From Bacteroides intestinalis (GTDB taxonomy: Bacteria > Bacteroidota > Bacteroidia > Bacteroidales > Bacteroidaceae): a stretch of 64,000 nt of DNA. The notes below the pieces were generated by a model. That model had not been told where the DNA came from and made no database searches. It worked only from the letters and a program-made list of their open reading frames with translations. The position numbers were made by a program, and so were the translations under genes. The stretch's first letter is position 1. The number at the start of each line of letters is the position of its first letter. Where the stretch lies: NCBI RefSeq assembly GCF_003464595.1, contig NZ_QRZF01000005.1, positions 371,803-435,802 on the forward strand. The letters are read 5' to 3'. This document shows positions 49,799 through 58,762 of this stretch, piece by piece.

Positions 49799-50383
49799 TT
49801 ATTGTATGCTATTAAGGAATTTGCAAAGTTTGTTTGTAGCTATGGCGCGGTGGCTGATTTTGTTTTTCAGTTCGTTGCCCATCTCTGCAAAAGTCTGCGT
49901 ATATCCTTCGGGAACAAATATAGGATCATATCCGAAACCTGAGTTTCCTCTTCTGGTTTTGATGATTTCTCCTTTGATTACACCTTCAAACAAATGCTCT
50001 TTTCCGTCAATAATCAGTGCAAATGCAGTGCGGAATTGCGCTTTCCGGTTCTCTATTCCTTCCATGGCATGCAGCAGTTTCAGCATATTTGCTTCTGCAT
50101 TATGTCCGTCTCCGGCATAGCGTGCCGAGTAAACTCCCGGTTCTCCGTTTAAAGCTTCTACTTCCAGACCGGTATCATCAGCAAAACAATCCATCTGGTA
50201 ATTTTCATAAATGTACTGTGCTTTCAGTAAAGCGTTTCCTTCCAAAGTATCGGCAGTTTCAGGTATGTCCGTATGGCAATGAATGTCTTTCAGACTAAGA
50301 AGTTCTATTCTGTTACCTAAAATAGCGGTTACTTCTTCCAATTTGTGTGCATTGTTTGTGGCAAATACGAATTTATGTTTCAT
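49799..50383 (-). CDS. rdgB: Non-canonical purine NTP pyrophosphatase (RdgB/HAM1)
   Basis: 194 residues. It hydrolyses dITP, XTP and other deaminated purine nucleotides to the monophosphates to keep them out of DNA and RNA. Conserved blocks are [52 protein letters not shown] and the C-terminal KISHRAIA. Complete and of normal length. It is 14 bp after the yitT-like gene on the same strand, so the two are probably co-transcribed. Confidence 0.95.
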   Translation of the reverse strand: MKHKFVFATNNAHKLEEVTAILGNRIELLSLKDIHCHTDIPETADTLEGNALLKAQYIYENYQMDCFADDTGLEVEALNGEPGVYSARYAGDGHNAEANMLKLLHAMEGIENRKAQFRTAFALIIDGKEHLFEGVIKGEIIKTRRGNSGFGYDPIFVPEGYTQTFAEMGNELKNKISHRAIATNKLCKFLNSIQ

Positions 50384-50397
50384 ATGTTGATTGGTTC

Positions 50398-51300
50398 TTA
50401 TTTCACTTTCAGTCGGTCAAAACCTTCTCCATAGACTCCGATAACGGAACTTTGAGAGATAAATGCGTTCGGGTCAATGTCTTTCACCAAACGGAAAATA
50501 TCAATTGACTGGCGCTTATAAGCTAATACAACGAGTACTTTTACATTGTGTTTACTGTACCATCCTATACCGTCCAGAACGGTTACACCGCGGTGTGTCT
50601 CTTTCGTAATGCGGTCGGCAATCTTTTCATATTCTTTGGAGAAGATGAAGAATTGCACGGACTGTCGGGCACTGTTCACAATATAGTCTAATACAAAACC
50701 GATAACAAACAAAGTTACAAAACCAAATATCACGCGTCTCCAGTCATGGAATACGAAGTAACAGGAGCTGATGATAATCACATCGCAAAGCATAACCATA
50801 CGCCCCAATGTGACGTCTTTATACTTATGTATGATAGCGGCAATAATATCCGTTCCTCCCGTGCTTCCGTTGCAATTGAATACGATTCCTAGGCCTGCAC
50901 CGCACATGACGGCACCTATCATACAAGCCATGAAGTCCTGCCCCGGTCCCAGTATAAGCGGTGGCGTATTGTCGGGACCATTCACAAGCATTTGGAAAAA
51001 CCATAAAAAGAATGTCAGCCCGAAGATGGCGAACGTGGTTTTAATACTGAATTTAGGACCCAGTATTTTAATGGCAAATGTCATTAAGACAGCATTGATG
51101 ATGAAGTATGACCATTGGATAGGAAAGTCCGTGGCGTAATAGATGATTGCACCGATACCCGTAGTTCCTCCTGTCGTTATCTGATAAGGAATCAGAAACA
51201 AGGCCCATCCCAAGGCATAACTGATAAGACCGACAGTGATGAAGATATAGTCTCGCAACTCTCTCATCATTTCGGCTTTGGTTGGTTTTGTGATTTGCAT
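50398..51300 (-). CDS. YitT-family membrane protein (DUF161/DUF2179)
   Basis: 300 residues. Five to six transmembrane helices at about 15-210 hold the duplicated YitT blocks ([28 protein letters not shown] and [22 protein letters not shown]). A soluble C-terminal DUF2179 domain at about 215-300 includes [23 protein letters not shown] and [11 protein letters not shown]. The family is widespread and its transport function is unproven. It follows leuS after 115 bp of repeat-rich spacer and precedes rdgB by 14 bp. Confidence 0.9.
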   Translation of the reverse strand: MQITKPTKAEMMRELRDYIFITVGLISYALGWALFLIPYQITTGGTTGIGAIIYYATDFPIQWSYFIINAVLMTFAIKILGPKFSIKTTFAIFGLTFFLWFFQMLVNGPDNTPPLILGPGQDFMACMIGAVMCGAGLGIVFNCNGSTGGTDIIAAIIHKYKDVTLGRMVMLCDVIIISSCYFVFHDWRRVIFGFVTLFVIGFVLDYIVNSARQSVQFFIFSKEYEKIADRITKETHRGVTVLDGIGWYSKHNVKVLVVLAYKRQSIDIFRLVKDIDPNAFISQSSVIGVYGEGFDRLKVK

Positions 51301-51308
51301 ATTAATCA

Positions 51309-51411
51309 GTTACAAGATATTAACTACGAGTTACAAGTTACGAGCTACAAGGGAGTGAGTCAAGTTACCTTTTCTCTCTCTACTTGTAGCTTATAGCCCG
51401 TAGCTCGTAAC
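51309..51411. repeat. GAGTTACAAG-type degenerate repeats with an 11-bp inverted pair
   Basis: GTTACAAG, GAGTTACAAG and CGAGCTACAAG follow one another at 51309-51352. TTACGAGCTAC near 51339 is matched by GTAGCTCGTAA near 51400, making a long-loop hairpin just after leuS. Similar short TTGAC/GAG/AAG repeats interrupt leuS itself at about 52915-52985. Confidence 0.6.
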
Positions 51412-51415
51412 TAAT

Positions 51416-54301
51416 TTATTTAATAACAATGTTTACGATCTTCTTCGGGACGACAATCACTTTCACTACTGATTTGCCTTCCATCCATTTAGCCGAACGT
51501 TCATCTGCCAATACGGTGCTTTGAATGGCTTCTGATGTTTCGTCAGCAGGGAATTCCATATTGAAGCGTGCCTTACCATTGAAAGATATGGTGTAGTTGA
51601 TTGTATCTTCCACCAGGTATTCTTCGTTGTAAGCAGGCCACTTGGCATCGCAAACTGAGTCTGCATGGCCCAGTGTATCCCACAACTCTTCACATACGTG
51701 CGGAGCGAAAGGAGCCAATACAATAACCAGTTGATTCAATATTTCTTTCTTGCTGCATTTCAAACTGAATAACTCGTTTACGCAGATCATGAAAGCACTG
51801 ACGGAAGTATTGTAAGAGAACTGTTCAATATCACCCGTTACTTTCTTAATCAGTTTATGCAAAGATTTCAGTTCTTCTTTGGTTGCAGGTTCATCCGTCA
51901 CTATATAACTGCCGTTACGGTCGTAGAACAGTGACCAGAACTTCTTGATGAAGCGGTATACACCATCGATACCATTCGTATCCCAAGGCTTGGATTGCTC
52001 TACCGGACCGAGGAACATCTCGTACATACGCAATGTATCCGCACCGTATTTCTCAACAATCATATCGGGATTAACGACGTTGAACATGGATTTACTCATC
52101 TTCTCCACAGCCCAGCCGCAGATGTATTTACCATCTTCCAGGATAAACTCAGCGTTGGCAAATTCAGGACGCCATGCTTTGAAAGCTTCAAGATCCAGAA
52201 TATCATTGGATACGATATTTACATCCACATGGAGTGGGGTAGTGTCGTACTGATCCTTCAGATTCAGAGAAACGAACTTATTGCTATCTTTGATACGGTA
52301 AACGAAGTTACTACGTCCCTGTATCATACCTTGATTAACCAACTTCTGGAATGGTTCTTCCACAATAGATACTCCTACATCGTGCAGGAATTTATTCCAG
52401 AAACGTGAATAAATCAAGTGTCCCGTAGCATGTTCCGTACCACCTACATAGAGGTCGACGCTTCTCCAGTATTCATCTATTTTTTTATCAACCAATGCTT
52501 TATTGTTATGCGGGTCCATATAGCGCAGATAGTAAGCGCTGGAACCTGCAAAGCCCGGCATAGTATTCAGTTCAAGAGGGAATACGGTGACGTTATCTAT
52601 CTTTTCATTCTCTACCACACATTTGTTTACGGTGTCCCAAGCCCATTTGGTAGCGTGTCCCAACGGTGGTTCTCCGGTTTCGGTAGGAAGGAATTTGGCA
52701 ACTTCCGGCAATTCAAGCGGCAAACTACTTTCGTCGATCATATAAGGCATTCCATCCTTGTAGTAAACCGGGAACGGTTCGCCCCAGTAGCGCTGGCGGG
52801 AGAAGATAGCGTCACGAAGACGATAATTCACCTTTACGCGTCCCAGATTATGTTCTTTTACGTAGTTCTTAGTCTTTTCGATAGCTTCTTTGATGGTCAG
52901 TCCGTTCAAATTCAGTTGACAAGTTGACGAGTTGACAAGTTGATTAGAATTTGCCTTGTCTCCTTGTTCCCTTGTTCCCTTGTTAACTATTGGAGAGTTG
53001 CAAACGATACCTTCTTTGGCATCAAAGCTTTCTTCGCTGACATCACAACCTTCTACCAACGGACGGATCTCCAATCCGAAATGTTTGGCGAAAGCATAGT
53101 CACGACTATCGTGTGCAGGTACAGCCATGATGGCACCTGTACCATAACCGGCAAGTACATAGTCGCTAATCCAGATGGGCACTGCCTCACCTGTAAAAGG
53201 ATTAATGGCATAACTTCCGGAGAATACACCCGTCACGCTGCGGTCTGTAATACGATCACGCTCGGTACGTTTCTTAGTGCGTTCCAGATAAGCGTTAACT
53301 TCATCCTTTTGTTCAGGAGTAGTCAACTGAGCTACCAATTCGCTTTCCGGTGCCAACACCATGAAAGTAACACCGAACATCGTATCTGCACGAGTGGTGA
53401 AGATGGTAAATTCCAGATCGCTGTCTTTTACTTTGAACTGTACTTCGGCACCTTCGCTGCGACCGATCCAGTTTCTTTGAGTTTCTTTCAGAGAATCTGT
53501 CCAGTCGATGGTATCCAGTCCGTCCAACAAGCGTTGTGAATAGGCAGAAACGCGAAGACACCATTGACGCATCTTCTTCTGAACTACGGGGAAACCTCCG
53601 CGTTCGGATACACCGTCTATCACTTCATCGTTGGCCAGAACCGTACCCAATTGGGCACACCAGTTTACCATCGTTTCACCCAGATAGGCGATGCGATAGT
53701 TCATCAGGATTTCCTGTTTCTCTTTCTCGCTCTTGGCTTTCCATTCTTCGGCAGTGAAGCTGAGTTCTTCGCCACAAGCCACATTCATGCCGTTGGTACC
53801 TATTTGTTCGAAGGCCTGTATCAGTTCTTCGATAGGGCGAGCTTGCTTTTCATCATTGCAATAATAGCTGTTGAACATCTTCTGGAATGCCCATTGAGTC
53901 CAATGATAATATTCCGGTTCGCAGGTACGGATTTCGCGGCTCCAGTCAAAACAGAAACCTATCTTATCCAACTGCTCACGGTAACGGTCAATATTGTTGA
54001 TCGTAGTAATTGCAGGATGTTGTCCCGTTTGTATAGCATATTGTTCAGCGGGAAGTCCGTAAGCATCATATCCCATGGGATTTAGTACATTGAAGCCCTG
54101 CAGTCGTTTGTAACGAGCATAAATGTCCGAAGCAATGTATCCCAGCGGGTGTCCTACGTGTAGGCCCGCACCGGAGGGGTAGGGGAACATGTTTAGTACA
54201 TAGTACTTCTGCTTCGTCTCATCTTCCTTCACTTGGTAGGTTTTCTCTTCCACCCACCTTTTCTGCCACTTCTTTTCAATCTCCCTGAAATTGTACTCCA
54301 T
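51416..54301 (-). CDS. leuS: Leucine-tRNA ligase
   Basis: 961 residues. It charges tRNA-Leu. HVGH in [16 protein letters not shown] is the HIGH motif and KMSKS in [15 protein letters not shown] the second signature. The CP1 editing domain ([25 protein letters not shown]) is complete, and [21 protein letters not shown] follows it. A low-complexity stretch at about residues 438-464 ([19 protein letters not shown] and onward to LNLNG) lies in the variable loop after CP1 and is encoded by tandem short DNA repeats. It looks like an in-frame repeat insertion that the enzyme tolerates. First gene of the leuS-yitT-rdgB-porZ-like group. Promoter at 54361-54368. Confidence 0.95.
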   Translation of the reverse strand: MEYNFREIEKKWQKRWVEEKTYQVKEDETKQKYYVLNMFPYPSGAGLHVGHPLGYIASDIYARYKRLQGFNVLNPMGYDAYGLPAEQYAIQTGQHPAITTINNIDRYREQLDKIGFCFDWSREIRTCEPEYYHWTQWAFQKMFNSYYCNDEKQARPIEELIQAFEQIGTNGMNVACGEELSFTAEEWKAKSEKEKQEILMNYRIAYLGETMVNWCAQLGTVLANDEVIDGVSERGGFPVVQKKMRQWCLRVSAYSQRLLDGLDTIDWTDSLKETQRNWIGRSEGAEVQFKVKDSDLEFTIFTTRADTMFGVTFMVLAPESELVAQLTTPEQKDEVNAYLERTKKRTERDRITDRSVTGVFSGSYAINPFTGEAVPIWISDYVLAGYGTGAIMAVPAHDSRDYAFAKHFGLEIRPLVEGCDVSEESFDAKEGIVCNSPIVNKGTREQGDKANSNQLVNSSTCQLNLNGLTIKEAIEKTKNYVKEHNLGRVKVNYRLRDAIFSRQRYWGEPFPVYYKDGMPYMIDESSLPLELPEVAKFLPTETGEPPLGHATKWAWDTVNKCVVENEKIDNVTVFPLELNTMPGFAGSSAYYLRYMDPHNNKALVDKKIDEYWRSVDLYVGGTEHATGHLIYSRFWNKFLHDVGVSIVEEPFQKLVNQGMIQGRSNFVYRIKDSNKFVSLNLKDQYDTTPLHVDVNIVSNDILDLEAFKAWRPEFANAEFILEDGKYICGWAVEKMSKSMFNVVNPDMIVEKYGADTLRMYEMFLGPVEQSKPWDTNGIDGVYRFIKKFWSLFYDRNGSYIVTDEPATKEELKSLHKLIKKVTGDIEQFSYNTSVSAFMICVNELFSLKCSKKEILNQLVIVLAPFAPHVCEELWDTLGHADSVCDAKWPAYNEEYLVEDTINYTISFNGKARFNMEFPADETSEAIQSTVLADERSAKWMEGKSVVKVIVVPKKIVNIVIK
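52914..52990 (-). repeat. Short tandem repeats inside leuS
   Basis: Minus strand: three to four copies of AACAAGGGA-like units followed by CAACTTGT/CAACTCGT units. The whole is in frame and adds roughly 25 residues to LeuRS. Confidence 0.7.
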
Positions 54302-54360
54302 AATGGTTTTCTTTCGTTATTTTATGGTTGATACTTAGTTATATACTTTATTAAACGGTG

Positions 54361-54368
54361 CAAATTTA
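54361..54368 (-). promoter_or_regulatory. -7 box of leuS
   Basis: Minus strand TAAATTTG, 59 bp upstream of the leuS ATG. Confidence 0.5.
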
Positions 54369-54415
54369 CGGGTTTATTTTCAGATTCATAGCTTAGTACA
54401 ACAAAAAAGTATTTG

Positions 54416-54506
54416 TCTGTACCATACCAGGGATACACTTGCTCCGTACCAAAGCCGTACTTTCTCCGTGTAGAAGTACTTTTGACCGAAGAATGTACGG
54501 AGCAAG
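54416..54506. repeat. 22-bp lattice repeat, locus D (word GTACGGAGCAAG, minus orientation)
   Basis: Read on the minus strand, GTACGGAGCAAG (54438-54449) and ACACGGAGAAAG (54460-54471) are 22 bp apart. A weaker copy sits at the next slot, 54416-54427. The inverted copy is at 54495-54506. It lies upstream of the leuS promoter. Confidence 0.6.
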
Positions 54507-54636
54507 TACGGTTCGGATACGTTTCAGACAGGTAGCGGAACATTTGAAAATATATATTTTTTCCTGTTTAGTGATAAAGTAACGGAAAAGGTAGAAAAAA
54601 TATAAATAAATACTTGACAAAGTAATTTTTATTGCT

Positions 54637-54644
54637 TATATTTG
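54637..54644 (+). promoter_or_regulatory. -7 box of a small-RNA candidate
   Basis: TATATTTG in the middle of the intergenic region, with no protein gene before the terminator about 100 bp downstream. Confidence 0.5.
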
Positions 54645-54650
54645 TGAAGT

Positions 54651-54776
54651 GCTTATTAAAACTAATTCAAGTAATGTAATACAAAAAATGGCTAAGTTAA
54701 TTCAATAGGATTTTACACAAAAGTGTTTTTAGGATATTTCAAGGGATGAAGTCTGAGAAGATTACATCCCTTTTTG
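54651..54776 (+). ncRNA. Small-RNA candidate with its own promoter and terminator
   Basis: A good -7 box at 54637-54644 is followed about 100 bp later by an intrinsic terminator. Its stem is AAGGGATG (54741-54748) with CATCCCTT, then TTTTT at 54771-54775. The predicted transcript is about 125 nt. The only reading frame inside it is a six-codon one (ATG at 54688, MAKLIQ). I do not recognise it as 6S, SRP, tmRNA or a riboswitch. Confidence 0.5.
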
Positions 54777-54780
54777 TTTA
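54741..54780 (+). terminator. Intrinsic terminator of the small-RNA candidate
   Basis: An 8-bp stem AAGGGATG/CATCCCTT with a 16-nt loop, followed by a T-rich tail TTTTTGTTTATTTTT. Confidence 0.75.
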
Positions 54781-54814
54781 TTTTTCTGCCAGATTGCTGA
54801 AAAGCACTCTAATC

Positions 54815-54875
54815 ACGTTGTTAATAAACGTGGGTAAAGTTTTTAAAAAACGTCACCCTTATTTATTAAAAACGT
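54815..54875. repeat. 22-bp lattice repeat, locus F (word TTAAWAAACGT)
   Basis: AAACGT ends an 11-bp A/T-rich word starting at 54821, 54843 and 54865, so the copies are 22 bp apart. The inverted copy ACGTTGTTAA (54815-54824) directly precedes the first. It lies upstream of the EamA transporter promoter. Confidence 0.65.
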
Positions 54876-54927
54876 TTCCAGCGTCTATTAAATCCCTTGT
54901 TTTATTGTACAAAAAGTAGAAATGGTA

Positions 54928-54935
54928 TATCTTTG
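54928..54935 (+). promoter_or_regulatory. -7 box of the EamA transporter gene
   Basis: TATCTTTG, 21 bp before the ATG at 54957. This excludes the in-frame start at 54897. Confidence 0.65.
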
Positions 54936-54956
54936 CCTCCAATTTATCGGGAACGT

Positions 54957-55835
54957 ATGAATGAGAAGAAAAATTACACCTATCATCTGATAGCGATCTT
55001 CACCGTAGGAGTGTGGGGATTAACTTTTATCTCCACCAAAGTTTTAATAGCCAATGGACTTTCTCCGAAAGAAATCTTTCTGCTTCGTTTTCTGATTGCT
55101 TATATTGGTATCTGGTTTATATCTCCCCGCAAACTGTTTGCAAATAACTGGAAAGATGAACTTTGGTTGTTGTTGGGTGGCATCACGGGCGGTTCCGTCT
55201 ATTTCCTGACGGAGAATATGGCTTTAGGCATTACATTGGCTACCAATGTGGCGTTTATTGTTTGTACGGCTCCGTTGCTCACCACTATTTTTTCACTGAT
55301 GATTTATAAGAAAGAAAAGGCTACCCGCACTTTAATAGGCGGTTCACTGATGGCATTGGTAGGGGTGGCAATGGTGGTTTATAATGGGAGTTTTGTTTTG
55401 AAAATATCTCCGTTGGGTGATTGTCTTACTTTGGTTGCTGCTCTTTCATGGGCGTTCTATAGTCTGATAATGAAGAAGATGACGGGTAGGTATAATACTA
55501 TTTTTATTACTCGCAAGATCTTTTTCTATGGCATATTGACTACGCTTCCCGTCTTTATGTTTCAACCTTGGAAGGCTGACCTGTCTTTGCTCATTCAGCC
55601 TTCCGTTCTGTTGAATTTATTGTTTCTGGGTGTGGTTGCTTCCCTGATTTGTTTTGCAGTTTGGAATGTCGTACTGAAAAATCTGGGAACGGTACGCGCT
55701 TCCAACTATATTTATCTCAATCCACTGTTCACTTTGGTAGGATCGGCTATCCTGTTGGATGAACATCTGACAGTTATTGCACTGATCGGGGCTGCTTGTA
55801 TTATGGGGGGAGTATATATGGCTGGGAAAAGGTGA
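54957..55835 (+). CDS. EamA/DMT-superfamily transporter
   Basis: 292 residues with ten predicted membrane helices in two EamA repeats: repeat 1 starts AIFTVGVWGLTFISTKVLI with the LSPKEIFLLRFLIAY block, and repeat 2 has GDCLTLVAALSWAFYSLIMKKM and ends in LNPLFTLVGSAILLDE. The family exports or imports amino acids, nucleotide sugars or other small metabolites; the substrate is unknown. The histidine kinase gene starts 27 bp after its stop with no separate -7 box seen, so the two may be co-transcribed. Confidence 0.9.
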   Translation: MNEKKNYTYHLIAIFTVGVWGLTFISTKVLIANGLSPKEIFLLRFLIAYIGIWFISPRKLFANNWKDELWLLLGGITGGSVYFLTENMALGITLATNVAFIVCTAPLLTTIFSLMIYKKEKATRTLIGGSLMALVGVAMVVYNGSFVLKISPLGDCLTLVAALSWAFYSLIMKKMTGRYNTIFITRKIFFYGILTTLPVFMFQPWKADLSLLIQPSVLLNLLFLGVVASLICFAVWNVVLKNLGTVRASNYIYLNPLFTLVGSAILLDEHLTVIALIGAACIMGGVYMAGKR

Positions 55836-55862
55836 TGTATTGATAATCAAAAAACAAGTAAT

Positions 55863-58112
55863 ATGAAAGCTCGTTCAGTAATCCATATATCAATCATCGG
55901 TCTTTTATTCATTGTTCTGATACAATTGGGTGGAATGATTTATGCCTATAAAGCCCAGATGAAAGTAGCGGAACAGTCGCTTAACAAATACTTCTGGATG
56001 GCGTTTACTGAGACAGTGGACGATATGGTGAATAATTTACCTTATCCTGACGGAACAGTTGTGAGTGTTATTTATTTCCCACATCGGTTAGGTTTGAATC
56101 AGAATGAATTTAGTCAGGTTGGTGCCCAACAAACGGCACAAACTTTACGAAAAGTATATAAACAGAAAAAGTTTCCTTTAGCTAAACTGGACAGCGTATT
56201 GCAGGGTAAACTGGAACATGCTTATATTAAAGGAAATGTAACGGTGGAACGGTTTAATACAGATACGGGAGAAATATTGGAAAGTACTCATTCTGATATA
56301 CACGCAAACAGCACTGCCATAACTTCTGAGAAGGCTTTTATATACAAAGAAAAGGGAGAAGCTGTACGAGCCATTGTAGTTTTTCCTTTTGGGGATGTGA
56401 TGCAGAATGTATTGCTTCTATTTGTCGTTACTTTTTTACTGCTGGGTGTAGTTGTCTATGCACTGGTCCTGCAAATGAAATCTCTTATCGGGCAGCAACA
56501 TAATTTGCGGAAACAGCAACAGGACTTTTATACATTGGCTGAACAAATGCGCATACCGGTTTCTGAAATTGTATCGGAAATGCCGCATGAGACCTGGGAA
56601 GTGATAGAGAAAAAGAGTACTGTTTTACTGGGTATGACGGAAAAAACGCTCTCGAATGCAAAGGCGGAAGCATTGCTTGAACCTACTCGCAGAAAGATTC
56701 CATTAAAAGCTTTTTCTGTCACTAGTATTGCCGGCTTGCTTTTATTATTATCAGTATGGGCGGTTTATGTATATCATATCAGTTACCGGCAAATGGAACT
56801 TCGCGCTCAAGAGCATTTTGAAAAAATGTTTTATGAAGAAACCTATTATAACCGGTATATTTCGTTTCTTACTGCTAATAAAGGTGTGGGAGAAGCGGTT
56901 AAGGTTACAGGTATCACTCCTTATGTTGATAGGGTAGTTAAGAATTTTCGAAAACTTTATCTTGATAAGGGATATCATATCTGGCGAAATAATGTTGTTG
57001 TGTATCATGTGGATTCAAAATTTGACGAGAGCTATCAGTTGCATGCTGCCTATATCATGCAAGACAGCATTAATAATAATGCTCGGACACCAATAACTTT
57101 TTCTTTGCAATTTGCCGATAGTGTTTTTGGTGGAGAACTTCGCAAAGCTGGCGTATCAGATGAAATTGATATCCATCAGATGAAATATCCTTCGCAAGAA
57201 GTGATAGGCTCTGTAGTAAATCCCCATGTGGGTATCATGGATATGACGACAAAGCTTATACCATTGAATAAAGACAGTACCGAGTGTGTACGTGGTATCG
57301 TGCGCTCACCTCAGAAATCTATAATTGCTTCTATTTGGTATATGCTTTTGCCGCTTGGCATTACTTTTTTGTTTATGTGTGCTTGTGTTTATTTCCAGAT
57401 ACGCATTTGGTATGTGCAACGTAAGTTGAAGCAATTTCAGAAAGACTTTACTTACTCCATGATACACGACATGAAATCTCCTCTGAGTTCTATAATGATG
57501 GGAGCTCATATTCTGGTGAGCGGTAAGCTGACAGATAAACCGGAAAAGATGGAAAAGTACAAGCAGGTAATAATTGATGAGTGTGAACATTTGCTGGCAC
57601 TCTCCGGCCGGGTATTGATGCTGACCCAGATAGAACGGGGTGAATTGGAACTTCATAAAGAAGTTATCCCTTTGGCTCCTTTGTTGAAAGATATCACGGA
57701 AAAGTATCTGCTGAAAGCAACTAAGGAAGTTCACTTCATAATAAGGTGTGAAGAGACATGCTCAGTGTATGCGGATATCTTCTGTTTGCGTGAAATATTT
57801 GGCAATCTGATTGATAATGCGATTAAATATTCAAAGGATGAAGTGGAAATTATTCTTTCCTGTGAAGAGGTGGCCGGTTCTACATTAATCAAAGTGCGTG
57901 ATAACGGTATCGGAATTCCGTTGAAAGAGCAATGGAAGATATTTAATAAGTTTGAGAGACTGTCCGCCAATAATCGTAAATCAGGTATTTCGGGCTTTGG
58001 CTTAGGACTGAGTTATGTGCTTCAGGTGATGAAAGCGCATGATGGTATGATTAGTGTAGAAAGCGTAGAGGGAAGCTACAGTGAATTCACCATGCGCTTC
58101 CCTCTGAACTGA
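55863..58112 (+). CDS. Four-TM sensor histidine kinase with duplicated sensor module (paralogue 1)
   Basis: 749 residues. TM1 (about 8-28), periplasmic loop, TM2 (about 181-203), a cytoplasmic linker (about 205-280), TM3 (about 286-304), a second periplasmic loop and TM4 (about 490-512). HisKA follows with acceptor His535 in YSMIHDMKSPLSSIM, then HATPase (FGNLIDNAIKYSKDE, DNGIGIP, GFGLGLSYV). The second TM-loop-TM unit resembles the first (start of TM, then an aromatic/Glu-rich helix). The linker, QQDFYTLAEQMRIPVSEIV, looks like a HisKA helix in which Glu227 takes the place of the His. It has no receiver domain and no response-regulator gene adjoins it. A paralogue lies at 58763-60985. Confidence 0.88.
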   Translation: MKARSVIHISIIGLLFIVLIQLGGMIYAYKAQMKVAEQSLNKYFWMAFTETVDDMVNNLPYPDGTVVSVIYFPHRLGLNQNEFSQVGAQQTAQTLRKVYKQKKFPLAKLDSVLQGKLEHAYIKGNVTVERFNTDTGEILESTHSDIHANSTAITSEKAFIYKEKGEAVRAIVVFPFGDVMQNVLLLFVVTFLLLGVVVYALVLQMKSLIGQQHNLRKQQQDFYTLAEQMRIPVSEIVSEMPHETWEVIEKKSTVLLGMTEKTLSNAKAEALLEPTRRKIPLKAFSVTSIAGLLLLLSVWAVYVYHISYRQMELRAQEHFEKMFYEETYYNRYISFLTANKGVGEAVKVTGITPYVDRVVKNFRKLYLDKGYHIWRNNVVVYHVDSKFDESYQLHAAYIMQDSINNNARTPITFSLQFADSVFGGELRKAGVSDEIDIHQMKYPSQEVIGSVVNPHVGIMDMTTKLIPLNKDSTECVRGIVRSPQKSIIASIWYMLLPLGITFLFMCACVYFQIRIWYVQRKLKQFQKDFTYSMIHDMKSPLSSIMMGAHILVSGKLTDKPEKMEKYKQVIIDECEHLLALSGRVLMLTQIERGELELHKEVIPLAPLLKDITEKYLLKATKEVHFIIRCEETCSVYADIFCLREIFGNLIDNAIKYSKDEVEIILSCEEVAGSTLIKVRDNGIGIPLKEQWKIFNKFERLSANNRKSGISGFGLGLSYVLQVMKAHDGMISVESVEGSYSEFTMRFPLN

Positions 58113-58125
58113 AGTAATCCGTCAC

Positions 58126-58611
58126 TTATTTCTCTGCAAACAGAATGATTTCTTCCGGTTGTGTGGAGTGTTCTACCATTAGATTCCAGCTACTTTCTTT
58201 TTTGTTCCATTCGTAGCTTTGGTAATTTACGCCCATTCCGTTGATTTGGTAAACGGCTTTGGTCTTTACATCGGTGTAGGCATTGTCCTTGCTGTTCCAT
58301 GCTGCGTATTCCACGTTTACTTCTCCACCGTCGTATGAGAAGTTCAGGCAATACTGTTTCTCGAAGCGTTGGTTGCCTTTACTCCATTTCGATACCTCTT
58401 TGCTGGATACACGTCCTTCGGCATCATACGCATAGTTATATTGCAGATGATTCTGAAGATATTTATCCTCTTTCACTTTGTATACGTTTTTGGTTTCTAC
58501 ACGATCTCCGTCCATGCGGGTGTTGTAGGCAAAACCTTCCAGACTGTTGTTATTTACTGCGTTTACGATTGAAGTTACTGCAAATACTACTGATAATACT
58601 AAAGTTTTCAT
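58126..58611 (-). CDS. DUF3836 family secreted protein
   Basis: 161 residues with a signal peptide (LVLSVVFAVTSIVNA). The mature protein has the DUF3836 repeat of short strands (YNYAYDAEGRVSSKEVSKWSKGNQRFEKQYCLNFSYDGGEVNVEYAAWNSKD, then MGVNYQSYEWNKKESSWNLMVEH). Function is unknown. These small proteins occur in multiple copies in Bacteroides; a second one begins outside the right edge (63878-64000). Its promoter carries a three-site 11-bp repeat typical of an OmpR-class regulator, and it lies between the two histidine kinase genes, so it is probably a target of that system. Confidence 0.85.
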   Translation of the reverse strand: MKTLVLSVVFAVTSIVNAVNNNSLEGFAYNTRMDGDRVETKNVYKVKEDKYLQNHLQYNYAYDAEGRVSSKEVSKWSKGNQRFEKQYCLNFSYDGGEVNVEYAAWNSKDNAYTDVKTKAVYQINGMGVNYQSYEWNKKESSWNLMVEHSTQPEEIILFAEK

Positions 58612-58665
58612 AATGGTGTTATTTTTTTAATTATACATTCTGTTTTCTTTGTCCTTTCGACATTG

Positions 58666-58673
58666 CAAAGGTA
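58666..58673 (-). promoter_or_regulatory. -7 box of the DUF3836 gene
   Basis: Minus strand TACCTTTG, followed upstream by the three-site operator after a 20-bp gap. Confidence 0.65.
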
Positions 58674-58693
58674 AGCTGGTGGCAGCGGAATGA

Positions 58694-58722
58694 ATGTTAT
58701 CTCAATGTTATCATTAGGTTAA
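58694..58722. promoter_or_regulatory. OmpR/PhoB-type operator, three half-sites at 11-bp period
   Basis: ATGTTAT at 58694, ATGTTAT at 58705 and AGGTTAA at 58716 form direct repeats with an 11-bp period. On the other strand these are TTAACCT, ATAACAT and ATAACAT. The box lies between the divergent promoters of the DUF3836 gene (20 bp to its -7 box) and the second kinase gene (13 bp). It is nearly identical to the box at 61758-61786. Confidence 0.75.
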
Positions 58723-58735
58723 CGTAGAAAAACGT

Positions 58736-58743
58736 TATATTTG
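58736..58743 (+). promoter_or_regulatory. -7 box of the second histidine kinase gene
   Basis: TATATTTG, 19 bp before the ATG at 58763. The operator at 58694-58722 lies just upstream, covering the -33 region. Confidence 0.6.
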
Positions 58744-58762
58744 TCCCCAAAACAATAGCAAG

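Noticed and set aside
51309..51411. A tRNA or riboswitch downstream of leuS
   Set aside because: The 11-bp inverted pair has a long loop made of TTACAAG-type repeats and lacks any cloverleaf or known aptamer features; it looks like degenerate repeats.
54688..54708. The six-codon frame MAKLIQ as a gene or leader peptide
   Set aside because: Too short to judge, no attenuation pattern follows, and no coding gene lies before the terminator.
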